Positions 51,489-60,311 are shown, counted from the first letter of the stretch. The stretch is 64,000 bases of DNA from Hymenobacter lapidiphilus (GCF_013377885.1 NZ_JABKAU010000006.1:1-64000), one strand, 5' to 3'. Program-made: numbers and translations. The notes: generated from the sequence alone by a model not told the origin.

Positions 51489-52754
51489 ATGAAAAAACTC
51501 CTACTTACCCTGCTTATCGTGCTGCTGTGCCAGAACCTGTCGCCGGCCTGGGGTACGTTTGCGCACCGCACTGTTACGCAGCTGGCCGTGTACGCACTGC
51601 CTTCGGCCATGCGCGACTACTACTTCCGCAACATGCCCGCGCTGGTAAACGGCAGTGGCAGCAGCGACGAGGCCCGCGAGCGGGACATAGCCGAATCGCC
51701 CCGGCACTTTATTTCGATGGACCACTATGGCTCCGACCCCTTCGGCACGGTGCCCAAGGAGTGGGAAAAGGCCGTAGCCAAGTACACGGCCGATACGCTG
51801 CGTAAGTACGGTACGCTGCCCTGGGCCATCATGGACACCAAAAGCAAGCTTACCGCGGCCTTCCGCAGCGCCGATACCACGGCTATTCTCACGCTTTCAT
51901 CGGAGCTGAGCCATTTGGTAGCCGATGCCTACGTGCCGCTGCGCACTACCGAAAACTACGATGGCCAGCTCAGCAAGCAGGAAGGCATGCTGGCACTCTG
52001 GGAAAGCAAGCTACCCGAGCGCCACATTGGCAAGTACAAGCTCAAGAATGAGTCGGCCCGCCCCCTGAAAGACCCGCTGGGCGACGTCTGGCAGGTGCTG
52101 CAGGAGTCGTACGGCTTTCTGGGGGCCACCTTCGATCTGGAGGCCGACATCACCCGCAAATACACGCCCCAGACCAAGTACGTTTTCAGCCACAAGTATG
52201 GCGAAACCCGCCGGGCGTACTCGGATGCCTTTGCCGACTCGTACCACGATAAAGTGGGCGGTATGATTGCCTTCCGCCTGAAGCTGGCGCCCACGCTGGT
52301 GGCCTCCATGTGGCTAACGGCCTGGAAAGATGCCGGCTCGCCCGACCTGAACAAGCTGCTGAAGCGGCCCGTTTCGAAAGACGAGCAGGACCAGCTCGAT
52401 AACCAGCTCAGTGCCTGGAAGGAGAACGTACTGGTAGACCAAAAAGGCCTGCTGGCTCTCGAACCCATGAAGGCAGCCGTCCGGCCCGACCTCATCAACG
52501 CCGCCCGCGCCATGCCCACGCTTTCGGCCGATGTAGAGGCCCGGCCTGCCACACCGGCTGCAGCAACGGCTCCGGCTACCATGCCGGCCGCCGCCCCAGC
52601 CGTGCCGGTCACCAAGGTAAAAACCAAAGTAAAGCCCGCCGATGGACCGACCGTGAAGGAAAAGACCAAACCAGCGGCCAAGCCAGCCGCTAAGCCCAAG
52701 ACGAAAGCGAAGTCCGACGACGGCTGGGGCTCACCTGCCGGCTCGGGCTGGTAG
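51489..52754 (+). CDS. Zinc-dependent phospholipase C-like secreted protein
   Basis: 421 residues with a signal peptide (NLSPAWG). The mature N-terminus starts with Trp21 and contains WGTFAHR, then HFISMDHYG (His73, Asp78) and SELSHLVADAYVPL (His142, Asp146). This spacing fits the all-helical zinc phospholipase C/S1-P1 nuclease fold, where the terminal Trp and these residues bind three zinc ions. The last 80 residues are a low-complexity Ala/Pro/Lys tail (TKVKTKVKPADGPT), perhaps for surface binding. A promoter-like TATCTTCG box lies at 51452. Activity on phospholipids is inferred. Confidence 0.72.
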   Translation: MKKLLLTLLIVLLCQNLSPAWGTFAHRTVTQLAVYALPSAMRDYYFRNMPALVNGSGSSDEARERDIAESPRHFISMDHYGSDPFGTVPKEWEKAVAKYTADTLRKYGTLPWAIMDTKSKLTAAFRSADTTAILTLSSELSHLVADAYVPLRTTENYDGQLSKQEGMLALWESKLPERHIGKYKLKNESARPLKDPLGDVWQVLQESYGFLGATFDLEADITRKYTPQTKYVFSHKYGETRRAYSDAFADSYHDKVGGMIAFRLKLAPTLVASMWLTAWKDAGSPDLNKLLKRPVSKDEQDQLDNQLSAWKENVLVDQKGLLALEPMKAAVRPDLINAARAMPTLSADVEARPATPAAATAPATMPAAAPAVPVTKVKTKVKPADGPTVKEKTKPAAKPAAKPKTKAKSDDGWGSPAGSGW

Positions 52755-52861
52755 CTTGCCGGGGCAACCCAGGCCGGGCATTACCTTTAGGGGTGGCTAC
52801 GCTGATGGGCGGGCCACCCTTTTTTTGCCCCCCACGGCTGGTTATTGTTCGTACTACTGCC

Positions 52862-53608
52862 ATGATTCGCTTCCGCTCCTTTCTGTTTCCGCTGCTGGCG
52901 ACGCCGCTGCTGCTGGCCGCCTGCAACCAGCGCACCCCCGAAACAACCGCCACCACGCCCGCGCCACCGCCCGAAGTCCCCGGCCCCGACCTTATGGCGC
53001 TGGCCGACTCCAACGCCGCCCAACTGCTGCTGGCCTACGGCCGCCAGTACCCCGGCCAGGAAGTGCTACTCCAGACCCGCCTGGGCGACATGCGCATCCA
53101 CCTCTACGATGACACGCCCATCCATTCGGCCAACTTCCTGCTGCTTAGCCGTAAGGGCGTGTTCAACGAATCGGTGTTCAATCGGGTGGTGCAGGGCTTC
53201 GCAATCCAGGGCGGCGGCTCGGAGCGGCGTACCATTGCTATGCGCAGTTACCGGCTGCCGCCCGAAATCAGGCCGCAGCATTTCCATAAGCGCGGTGCCC
53301 TGGCTATGGCCCGCTACGACGGCGAGATGAACCCCGGCAAACTCTCCTCCAACAACGACTTCTACATCGTGCAGGGCGAGAAGATGTCAGCGGCCCAGGC
53401 GCAGGCCAGCGCCCCCCGCCCGCTCACGCCCGAGCAGACCAGAACCTACGAAACCCTCGGCGGCACCCCCGGCCTCGATGGCCAGTACACCGTGTTCGGC
53501 GAAGTAGTAGAAGGCCTCGACGTCATCGATAAAATTGCCAACGAGCCCGTCGGCATGGACAAATGGCCGGTGACGGATGTGGGCATCAAGGTAAAAGTGC
53601 TGAAGTAA
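52862..53608 (+). CDS. Cyclophilin-type peptidyl-prolyl isomerase, lipoprotein
   Basis: Start at ATG 52862 (MIRFRSFLFPLLATPLLLAAC), 248 residues, with a lipobox that makes Cys21 the lipidation site. The cyclophilin domain is seen in VLLQTRLGDMRIHLYDDTPIHSANFL, FNRVVQGFAIQGGG and LAMARYDGEMNPGKLSSNNDFYIVQG; the catalytic Arg is in FNRV and the family Gln in IQGG. It would fold proteins in the periplasm. Insertions in the loop regions are typical of the bacterial lipoprotein type. Confidence 0.92.
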   Translation: MIRFRSFLFPLLATPLLLAACNQRTPETTATTPAPPPEVPGPDLMALADSNAAQLLLAYGRQYPGQEVLLQTRLGDMRIHLYDDTPIHSANFLLLSRKGVFNESVFNRVVQGFAIQGGGSERRTIAMRSYRLPPEIRPQHFHKRGALAMARYDGEMNPGKLSSNNDFYIVQGEKMSAAQAQASAPRPLTPEQTRTYETLGGTPGLDGQYTVFGEVVEGLDVIDKIANEPVGMDKWPVTDVGIKVKVLK

Positions 53609-53638
53609 GAGGTGCGAAACGGAAGGGAAAGCGGGAAT

Positions 53639-53765
53639 ACAAAACGGTCATTCTGAGCGAAGCGGAGCGTAGTCGAAGAATCTCTACCTCTTCGTTACAA
53701 CGGTTCAGACGAAGCGGTAGAGGTTCTTCGACTACGCTCCGCTTCGCTCAGAATGACCGTTTTGT
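53639..53765. repeat. Family B long hairpin, copy 6
   Basis: Arms ACAAAACGGTCATTCTGAGC and its complement ending GACCGTTTTGT, with GGAGCGTAGTCGAAGAATC inside each arm. The outer flank ACAAAACGG is unique to this copy and mirrored on both sides. It lies between convergent genes. Confidence 0.9.
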
Positions 53766-53776
53766 GTTCATGCTTC

Positions 53777-54244
53777 TTACTGGTCCCGCCGAATCTGTAC
53801 CAGGCGGGTATGCTGCACGTCGCCGGGTTGCTCCTGCAGTAGCTCCAGGGCTTCGGCGCGGGTGTAGGTAAGGGCTTTATCGGTGAAGAAGCCGGCGGCG
53901 CCGACATTAGCGGCCGGGTCGGAGGACTCCTGGCGGGCGGGCAGCAAATCGACCGTTGTGGGCGTTGTGCGGCTTACGCGGTAAAAAAAGTACCGCTCCC
54001 CGGTCCCGCCGGCAGGCTGGTAGGCCACCACGTACACATCGTTGAGTTGCGGGCGCTGAATGCGGCGCGCCAGGGTGGTATCGGGTGGGGCAGTCAGCAG
54101 GCCAACCGCCGCGGCCGAAGCTGGCGCGGCAGCCGGGGTAATGGCCGGGGCGGCAACGACATCAGCAGTGTTGGCAGGCTGCGACTGGCAAGCGGCCGAA
54201 CCCAGCAGCAGGGCCAGCCCGGTAATACGAAATAGTGCAAGCAT
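53777..54244 (-). CDS. Small lipoprotein of unknown function
   Basis: Start at ATG 54244 (MLALFRITGLALLLGSAAC), 155 residues with Cys19 as lipidation site. The mature N-terminus is Ala/Pro/Thr-rich and disordered (about 20-55). The C-terminal part (VYVVAYQPAGGTGERYFFYRVSRTTP, residues about 68-110) looks like a small beta domain. No family recognised. It would be anchored facing the periplasm. Confidence 0.6.
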   Translation of the reverse strand: MLALFRITGLALLLGSAACQSQPANTADVVAAPAITPAAAPASAAAVGLLTAPPDTTLARRIQRPQLNDVYVVAYQPAGGTGERYFFYRVSRTTPTTVDLLPARQESSDPAANVGAAGFFTDKALTYTRAEALELLQEQPGDVQHTRLVQIRRDQ

Positions 54245-54355
54245 AGCCCATGCTACGAAAAAGCGCGCCGGAAAAGTGTACCGGCTTCGATTTCCAACCG
54301 CAGTGTTTCGCATTGCAGCTTCGCTCTGCCTCCCCGAATCGGCCTGTAGCTACAC

Positions 54356-54390
54356 AAAAAAGCGGCCCGCACAACTGTGCAGGCCGCTTT
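54356..54390 (-). terminator. Intrinsic terminator of the small membrane protein gene
   Basis: On the minus strand AAAGCGGCC and GCACA arms fold back and are followed by a run of T, 26 bp past the stop at 54416. Confidence 0.75.
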
Positions 54391-54415
54391 CAGCATCAGC
54401 GAAAGCTCAGCGTTT

Positions 54416-54682
54416 CTAGGCTGTTCTTCTTCCCGCTATTTCCTGTCTGATTTGCGCAAGGGTTTGTTTTTGACCTTGTGAGTTTCTGTAGATCATAGCT
54501 ATCAGAAACAGTGGAATGGCGAGGTAAAGAAACCCAAATCCGCTTTTCACCAGACCATATACCATCACGCCAACCAAAAACCCAATTGTTCCGGCAGAAA
54601 GCAGCTGGTTTCTTTTGATGCTTTTCTCCTCTGCCAGCAACTCTTCCAGCGGCAGTGCGGCGTAATCCCTGTCGTTCGGCAT
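54416..54682 (-). CDS. Small membrane protein
   Basis: 88 residues. A charged N-terminus (PLEELLAEEKSIKRNQ) is followed by two membrane segments (about 28-46 and 50-66, FLVGVMVYGLV and FLYLAIPLFLIAMIY) and a basic tail (QIRQEIAGRR). The first part, with LEEL and a Lys-rich helix, is also seen in short FtsB- and DUF-type proteins but no assignment is safe. It stands alone. Confidence 0.6.
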   Translation of the reverse strand: MPNDRDYAALPLEELLAEEKSIKRNQLLSAGTIGFLVGVMVYGLVKSGFGFLYLAIPLFLIAMIYRNSQGQKQTLAQIRQEIAGRRTA

Positions 54683-54862
54683 AATCTACCTGTTCAGTTT
54701 GAAATTATAGCAGCTACTGCCTACAAAACGCCAGCTGCTACAGCCGTTTCATAAGCGGCGCAAAGCTTGTCAGGAGCAGGCGTACTTATGCTGACTTCCA
54801 CCTGCTCCACGCAACAGCGCACCGCTCACGAAACGGCCGTAGCAGCCGCCGGATGCGGGAAT

Positions 54863-56962
54863 CTACCAGATTTTGGCGCGGTCGGCTTGCGCCCGCATCA
54901 TTTTGGCGTTTTCCTTACAGCCGAATGCCTCGTAGAACTCGGGCATGTTCATTAATGGCCCCACGGTGCGGTACTGAGCCGGTGAGTGTGGGTCGGTCAT
55001 CACCTGCTGGCGCAGGTACTCGGGGCGGGCGTTGGTGCGCCACACTTGAGCCCAGGCCAGGAAGAAGCGCTGCTCGGGCGTAAAGCCGTCGTACTTGGGT
55101 ACGTTTTTGCCGGCGTTGGCTTTCTGCAGCGCCGAGTAAGCCAGGGCCAGCCCACCGAAGTCGGCCAGGTTTTCGCCCATCGTCAGCTTGCCGTTCACAA
55201 ACACCGAATCAAGCGGCGAGAAGGCCGAATACTGCTTGTCCACCATATCGGCGCGCACCTGGAACTTGGCGGCGTCCTCCTTGGTCCACCAGTCGCGCAG
55301 GTTGCCCTCGGCGTCGTACTGGCGGCCCTGGTCGTCGAAGCCGTGCGTGATTTCGTGGCCGATTACCGCGCCCATGCCACCGTAGTTCACGGCATCATCG
55401 GCGTTGGGGTCGAAGAACGGGGGCTGCATGATGCCGGCCGGGAACACGATTTCGTTCATGCTCGGGTTGAAGTAGGCATTCACCGTGGGCGGCGTCATGC
55501 CCCACTCCTGGCGGTCAATCGGCTTGCCAAACTTGCTGGTGTTGTCGTTGTAGCTCCACTTGCGGGCGGCCAGCACGTTCTGCAGGTACGAATCGCGCGA
55601 AATGTTGAGAGCCGAGTAGTCCTTCCACTTATCGGGGTAGCCGATTTTTACGGTAAAGGCAGCCAGCTTCTTCTGGGCCTCAGCCTTCGTAGCCGGGCTC
55701 ATCCAGTCGAGCTTATTGATATGCTCGCCCATAGCCGCCCGGATGTTATTTACCATCACCAGCGCCTTCTGCTTGGTTTCGGGCGTGAACGCCTTCTCCA
55801 CATACACCTGCCCGAAAGCTTCGCCCAGCGCACCGTCGGTCGAGCGCAGCATGCGCTTCCAGCGGGGCTGCTGCTGCTTGGCACCGGTCAGCACCTGCGA
55901 GAAGCGGAACTGCTCGTCGCCGTAAGCCTTGGGCAGCGCCGACGATAACGACGACACCAAGTGCCAGCGCATATAGGTTTTGAGGTCGGAAACCGGCGTC
56001 TGCTTCATCAGGTCGCTTACCTCCTTCAAAAACTCGGGCTGGCCCACAATTACCTGCTGCGCGGCGCCCAGGTTAAGGGTCTTAAGCGTGGCGGGCAGCG
56101 CCAGATTCGGGAAGCGCTTGTTGGCCTCGGCCACGCTCATTTTATTGTAGTTGGCGTTGGGGTCGCGCAGCGCCACGCGGGTTTTCGAGGCCTTGGCCAG
56201 CTTGGTTTCAAGCGCCATTACGGCCACGGCGTTTTTGGCGGCCGTGGTTGGGTTGTCGCCCAAAAGCTTAAAGGTGTTGGTCAGGTAAGTGGTGTAGGCT
56301 GCCCGGATGGCCTTGGAACGGGCGTCGTCCTTGAGGTAGTAGTCGCGGTCAGGCAGGCTCAGGCCGCCCTGGTACAGGTTCACGGCGTACTCGTCGCTCT
56401 TCTTGTCGTCCTGGCCCACGTAGCCTCCGAAAAAGGCGCCGGTCTGCAGGCGCATTTGCTGGGGCAGCACTGCTTGCACTTCCTTCAGCGTCTTGATTTT
56501 GCTGATGCGGTCCAACTCGGGCTGCAGGTATTTCAGGCCGGCGGCGTCGATGGCGGCCGAGTCCATGGCCGAGGCGTAGAAGTCACCTACTTTCTGGGCG
56601 TTGGAGCCCTTGGCAGCCGAGGTGTTGGCGGCCGACTCGTCCAGAATCTGCCGCATCACGGCGTTGTTCTTGTCGGCCAGCTCGTTGAAAGAGCCCCAGC
56701 GCACTTCGGAAGCCGGGATAGGGTTGTTTTTGAGCCAACTGCCCGACGCGTACTCGAAGAAGTCGTCGCAGGGGTCGGCCGAGGTGTTGATGTTGGCCAC
56801 GTTCAGGCCGGTGCCTTTGGGGGCGGGAGCGGCCGTTGGGGGCGTTTCGGTAGTGGGCGCAGTGGTGGTAGTGGAAGCCACCGGCTGGGTGCTGGCGCAG
56901 CCACCTAAGGCCAGACCGGCGGCAGCCAGGGCCGCCAAAGACAAAGGATTATTTTTTCTCAT
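54863..56962 (-). CDS. M13-family zinc metallopeptidase (neprilysin-like), lipoprotein
   Basis: 699 residues. The N-terminus is a lipoprotein signal (LALGGC) followed by a Thr/Pro-rich linker. The M13 N-terminal domain has DPCDDFFEYASGSW. The catalytic domain carries HEITH at 536-540, followed by GFDDQGRQYD, and the third zinc ligand Glu597 in GENLADFGG. Family-typical segments NAYFNPSMNEIVFPAGIMQPPF and YRTVGPLMNMPEFYEAF are present. It degrades peptides in the periplasm or outer membrane. The 347 bp between its start and xseA hold a hairpin repeat. Confidence 0.95.
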   Translation of the reverse strand: MRKNNPLSLAALAAAGLALGGCASTQPVASTTTTAPTTETPPTAAPAPKGTGLNVANINTSADPCDDFFEYASGSWLKNNPIPASEVRWGSFNELADKNNAVMRQILDESAANTSAAKGSNAQKVGDFYASAMDSAAIDAAGLKYLQPELDRISKIKTLKEVQAVLPQQMRLQTGAFFGGYVGQDDKKSDEYAVNLYQGGLSLPDRDYYLKDDARSKAIRAAYTTYLTNTFKLLGDNPTTAAKNAVAVMALETKLAKASKTRVALRDPNANYNKMSVAEANKRFPNLALPATLKTLNLGAAQQVIVGQPEFLKEVSDLMKQTPVSDLKTYMRWHLVSSLSSALPKAYGDEQFRFSQVLTGAKQQQPRWKRMLRSTDGALGEAFGQVYVEKAFTPETKQKALVMVNNIRAAMGEHINKLDWMSPATKAEAQKKLAAFTVKIGYPDKWKDYSALNISRDSYLQNVLAARKWSYNDNTSKFGKPIDRQEWGMTPPTVNAYFNPSMNEIVFPAGIMQPPFFDPNADDAVNYGGMGAVIGHEITHGFDDQGRQYDAEGNLRDWWTKEDAAKFQVRADMVDKQYSAFSPLDSVFVNGKLTMGENLADFGGLALAYSALQKANAGKNVPKYDGFTPEQRFFLAWAQVWRTNARPEYLRQQVMTDPHSPAQYRTVGPLMNMPEFYEAFGCKENAKMMRAQADRAKIW

Positions 56963-57060
56963 AAAACAGGAAGAAAGGAAGTATTGTCAGGAGTAAATCT
57001 ACTAAAAAGCCCGGAGTTGGTGATTGGGTGATTGGGTGGAGGGATGAAGGGATGAAGGGA

Positions 57061-57235
57061 GAAGGGAGAAGGAAGAAGGGAGAAGGAACGTCATTCTGAG
57101 CGAAGGCGCAGCCGCAGTCGAAGAATCTCTACCGCTTCGTTGCAATAGTAATCCAACGAAGCGGTAGAGATTCTTCGACTGCGGCTGCGCCTTCGCTCAG
57201 AATGACGTTCCTTCTCCCTTCTTCCTTCTCCCTTC
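57061..57235. repeat. Family B long hairpin, copy 7, with purine/pyrimidine flanks
   Basis: The arms include the CGTCATTCTGAGCGAAGGCG core and, outside it, GAAGGGAGAAGGAAGAAGGG mirrored as CCCTTCTTCCTTCTCCCTTC. Just before it, 57020-57065 has short tandem units such as GATTGGGT and GGGATGAA. The flank is purine-rich on one strand over about 50 bp on each side. It lies between the divergent M13 and xseA genes. Confidence 0.9.
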
Positions 57236-57296
57236 TCCCTTCTCCCTTCTCCCTTCCCACGTCTCCCCCACTTCTCGCCTCTCTGCCAACGCTCCG

Positions 57297-57305
57297 TAAC
57301 TTGCG
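57297..57305 (+). promoter_or_regulatory. Putative -7 box of xseA
   Basis: TAACTTGCG, 4 bp before the ATG at 57310, loosely fits TAnnTTTG. Confidence 0.35.
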
Positions 57306-57309
57306 CCTG

Positions 57310-58830
57310 ATGCCGCTCTATAACCGTCGGCCCGACCCGGGCCTTTCTTCTGCCGCCAACGCCGGTCCCGCGCTGCCGCCCGCCGCTTTGCCGCTGGCCG
57401 AGCTGCTGGCCCGGGTGCGCCAGACGCTGAGCGAGCGGTTTGCCGACTCCTACTGGGTGGTGGCCGAAATTTCGGATCTCACACTGCCCCGCACCGTGGG
57501 CGCGCACTGCTACCTCACCCTCACCGACCAGCATACCACCGCCCGCGGGGCCACGCTCAAGGCCCAGGCGCGCGCTACCATCTGGAGCCAGCGCTACCAG
57601 CAGCTGGCGGCCGCCTTCGAGCAGCAAACCGGCCTGCAGCTGCGGCCGGGCCTGAAAATTATGCTCCGGGTGCAGGTGAAGTTCCACGAGCAGTTCGGCC
57701 TGAGCCTCGACGTGCTGGCCCTCGACCCCACCTACACCGTGGGCGACCTAGCCCGGCTGCGGCTCGAAACCCTGCGCAAGCTCGAAGCCGAAGGCCTGCT
57801 GGAGCGGCAGAAGCGGCTGGCGCTGCCCATCGGGGTGCAGCGCGTGGCCGTAGTGTCGTCGGCCACGGCGGCGGGCTGGCAGGATTTTGTGCAGCAGCTG
57901 CAGGAAGCGCCCTACGATTTCGCCCTGACGCTGTTTCCGGCTACCATGCAGGGCGAGGGCGCGCCGGCCAGCATCCGCGCCGCCCTCGACGCCATCCGGG
58001 CGCGCCGGGGACAGTTCGAGGTCGTCGTCATTATCCGCGGTGGGGGCTCGAAGGCCGATTTGCTGGCCTTTGATGACTTCGGGCTGGCGGCGGCGGTGGG
58101 CGCGTTTCCGCTGCCCGTGCTCACCGGCATCGGCCACGAGCGCGACGAGGCAGTACTCGACCTGGCGGCCCACCTGGCCCTGAAAACGCCCACTGCCGTG
58201 GCCGCCTACCTTATCGAGCGGCTGGCCCGGTTGGAGGCGGCGCTCGAAGGCTACGGTGGCCGCATTCGGCAGCTGGCCCAGCAGCAGGTACGCTACGCCG
58301 CCGAGCAGCTCAACCGCCGGCTCCGGCAGGCCCGGCGGGCGGTGCAGGGCCAGCTGCAGGAGCACCGCGAGTCCCTGCATCAGCGCATTCGGGCGGCAGC
58401 GGCGGCGCCCCGGGCCCAACTGCGCCAGCAGGAGCAGCAGCTCGGGCGGCGGCGGCACCAGCTGCACCGGGCCGCCCGCGAGGCCTTAAACCACCACGAG
58501 CAGCAGCTACGGTTACGCGGCCGGGCGCTGGCTCAGCGCTTTCGCCGCCTGCACCGCCGCCGCCGCGAGCAGCTGCTGCGCCGGCGCTACAAGCTACAAT
58601 TGGCCGCTCTGCGCCTGCTGCACCTGCAGCAGCTGCGGCTGGCCGAGCTACGGCCCATGCCCGTGGCAACCCGCCCCGCCCCGCCCGAGCCGGGCACCGT
58701 GCGCCTGCTCACGCCCAAGGGCCGCCCGGTTACGGGCACGCTGCGGCCGGGCCAGGAGCTGCTGCTGCGCCTGCCCGACGCCTCGGTGGTACCGGCCCGC
58801 GTAGGTGGCCAGCTGCCACTACTGCTGTAG
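57310..58830 (+). CDS. xseA: Exodeoxyribonuclease VII large subunit
   Basis: Start at ATG 57310 (MPLYNRRPDPG), 506 residues; an upstream frame from 57202 is mostly translated repeat. Residues about 35-140 form the OB-fold nucleic-acid-binding domain (VVAEISDL, HCYLTLTD). The catalytic domain has RVAVVSSATAAGWQDF, VIIRGGGSKADLLAFDD and GIGHERDEAVLD. From about 330 the chain is a long Arg/Gln/Leu-rich coiled coil that tethers small subunits. With XseB it degrades single-stranded DNA from both ends. The very Arg-rich coiled coil is a matter of GC content. Confidence 0.95.
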   Translation: MPLYNRRPDPGLSSAANAGPALPPAALPLAELLARVRQTLSERFADSYWVVAEISDLTLPRTVGAHCYLTLTDQHTTARGATLKAQARATIWSQRYQQLAAAFEQQTGLQLRPGLKIMLRVQVKFHEQFGLSLDVLALDPTYTVGDLARLRLETLRKLEAEGLLERQKRLALPIGVQRVAVVSSATAAGWQDFVQQLQEAPYDFALTLFPATMQGEGAPASIRAALDAIRARRGQFEVVVIIRGGGSKADLLAFDDFGLAAAVGAFPLPVLTGIGHERDEAVLDLAAHLALKTPTAVAAYLIERLARLEAALEGYGGRIRQLAQQQVRYAAEQLNRRLRQARRAVQGQLQEHRESLHQRIRAAAAAPRAQLRQQEQQLGRRRHQLHRAAREALNHHEQQLRLRGRALAQRFRRLHRRRREQLLRRRYKLQLAALRLLHLQQLRLAELRPMPVATRPAPPEPGTVRLLTPKGRPVTGTLRPGQELLLRLPDASVVPARVGGQLPLLL

Positions 58831-58854
58831 AGACGCAAAGCAGTGCGTCTCTAC
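58827..58854. repeat. Small hairpin between xseA and xseB
   Basis: GTAGAGACGCA pairs with TGCGTCTCTAC around a 6-nt loop. The xseA stop codon lies in its left arm. It may be a small dispersed repeat or an intercistronic hairpin. Confidence 0.7.
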
Positions 58855-58890
58855 GCCGTTCAACTAACTCCTTCAACTTTCCCCTTTATC

Positions 58891-59121
58891 ATGCCTCCCA
58901 AGTCAACAGAACCCACTTACCGCCAGGCCATCGAAGAGCTCGAAACCATTCTGCGGGCCCTCGAAACCGATGCCGTAGACGTGGATGACCTCACGAGCCG
59001 GGTGCAACGCTCGGCCGAGCTTATCCGCCTCTGTAAGCTCAAACTTCGCTCGGCTGAGCAGGCCATCGACCAGGTTTTCGAAAATCTGGAAGACGAAGAG
59101 GACACCGACGACTTTGCCTAA
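58891..59121 (+). CDS. xseB: Exodeoxyribonuclease VII small subunit
   Basis: Start at ATG 58891 (MPPKSTEPTYRQAIEEL), 76 residues, the usual size. The family signature is seen in YRQAIEELETILRALE and the long acidic helix to SAEQAIDQVFENLE. It binds the coiled coil of XseA and is required for exonuclease VII activity. It follows xseA by 60 bp with the small hairpin between. Acidic C-terminus (EDEEDTDDF). Confidence 0.93.
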   Translation: MPPKSTEPTYRQAIEELETILRALETDAVDVDDLTSRVQRSAELIRLCKLKLRSAEQAIDQVFENLEDEEDTDDFA

Positions 59122-59216
59122 CAACAATCCGGTTCCTTGCGTCCTGAATTACACGTTATACTATACCCTTTTCCTTATATTTGGCTCCTCAGTCCCTATT
59201 CCTTCCCAATACCCCC

Positions 59217-59582
59217 ATGACCAATAACGACCTGCAGCAAGCCAGCACCTGGACCCGTAATTACCGCAACCAGAATCTGAACGGAATTAAGGGCCACTGC
59301 TTATCGGCCGAAACCCTGCAGGGCATTCTCAGCCAGCCGGCGTGCGTGGGCGTGCGGGCCTACTATGGCCTCGACGACGCCGGCCAGCCGCAGCTGGTGT
59401 TGGTCGGCTACGATGCTGACGACAACGATATCCTCCCTGCGCCCTCGGCAACGGAACTGCAGCGCCTGGATGCCAAAAGCCAGATGCAGGAGCTGCCCAG
59501 TGAAGAGCAGCCGATATCCCTTGCTATTCATGTGCCGCCCTGCCCGCCTTGCTGCAGTATCGAAAATCCACTTAACAGCTGA
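59217..59582 (+). CDS. Small protein P1 with cysteine-rich tail (paralogue of the 60312 gene)
   Basis: 121 residues, no signal peptide. I do not know the family. It shares with the protein at 60312: W-T-x-N-Y-R near the N-terminus, a Q-x-x-C-V-G-x-R-x-Y-x-G-L centre, QLVLVGYDADDNDILP against QILVVGVDKNGHDIVP, and a C-P-x-x-C tail (CPPCCS). The tail could bind metal or form a disulfide. Its TGA overlaps by one base the ATG of a polytopic membrane protein, which indicates translational coupling. It heads a six-gene run ending in a two-component pair. Confidence 0.72.
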   Translation: MTNNDLQQASTWTRNYRNQNLNGIKGHCLSAETLQGILSQPACVGVRAYYGLDDAGQPQLVLVGYDADDNDILPAPSATELQRLDAKSQMQELPSEEQPISLAIHVPPCPPCCSIENPLNS

Positions 59583-60256
59583 TGCCGCCTTGGTTTATAG
59601 GCTTCGCCAAGCTGCTGGACTTCGTAGCCTACACCAGTTTGCTGCTGCCTTTTTATCTGGCGCATACGCGTCGCACGCATCTGACCGGGGGGTTACTAGC
59701 ACTTCGGTTTTTGCCAATCTTTCTTTTCGGCACATATTGCCTTATGCACGTTGCTAATACTATATGGCGCAATAATATCCCACTAATTCACTTCGCTACT
59801 ATAGTCGAAACCCTTATCTACTTAAAAGTCTACCACAACGAATTCATCGAGACGAATATCAAAAAGACTATTCGGTACGTAGCAGTAGCTTTTCTGTTTT
59901 TTGCCTTTATCGATTCGGTATGGCTGGAAAGTCCTCCCAGAATAAATTCTTACACTAATTTAGTTGAAAGCATTATGATCATCGGCTTGGCCTTATTGTT
60001 CTTTGAGAAAATAATAGTAAGAGACAAGCAGCCAAAGCTATTAAGAACGCCCATGTTCGTGGCTACGGTAGGTATTGTCATATATCTGAGCGGAACTGTT
60101 TTACTCTTCCTGACAACGAACTACTTTATTGTCCTCAACGACGAATTCAATCTGCGGCTGATATATTTGGTTAGCTCGGTACTGCTGCTACTATTGGCGG
60201 TGCTACTCAGTAGAGCTTTTTTGCTGGTACGCCCAACTGAGACACCGCTCCGGTAG
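59582..60256 (+). CDS. Polytopic membrane protein M1
   Basis: 224 residues with about seven hydrophobic segments (roughly 10-25, 38-58, 66-82, 94-113, 126-142, 157-178, 188-210) and short loops. No transporter signature. The start overlaps the stop of the small protein P1. The gene is much more AT-rich (about 38%) than its neighbours, partly because membrane residues are AT-coded, partly perhaps from transfer. By position it pairs with P1 in the same way that the 60732 gene pairs with P2. A sensory seven-helix role feeding the downstream kinase is possible but inferred. Confidence 0.65.
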   Translation: MPPWFIGFAKLLDFVAYTSLLLPFYLAHTRRTHLTGGLLALRFLPIFLFGTYCLMHVANTIWRNNIPLIHFATIVETLIYLKVYHNEFIETNIKKTIRYVAVAFLFFAFIDSVWLESPPRINSYTNLVESIMIIGLALLFFEKIIVRDKQPKLLRTPMFVATVGIVIYLSGTVLLFLTTNYFIVLNDEFNLRLIYLVSSVLLLLLAVLLSRAFLLVRPTETPLR

Positions 60257-60311
60257 CGCCACTTCAGCAGCATACCCGCTTGTTTCTCCACCCACAACAT
60301 TTCCTTAAAAA

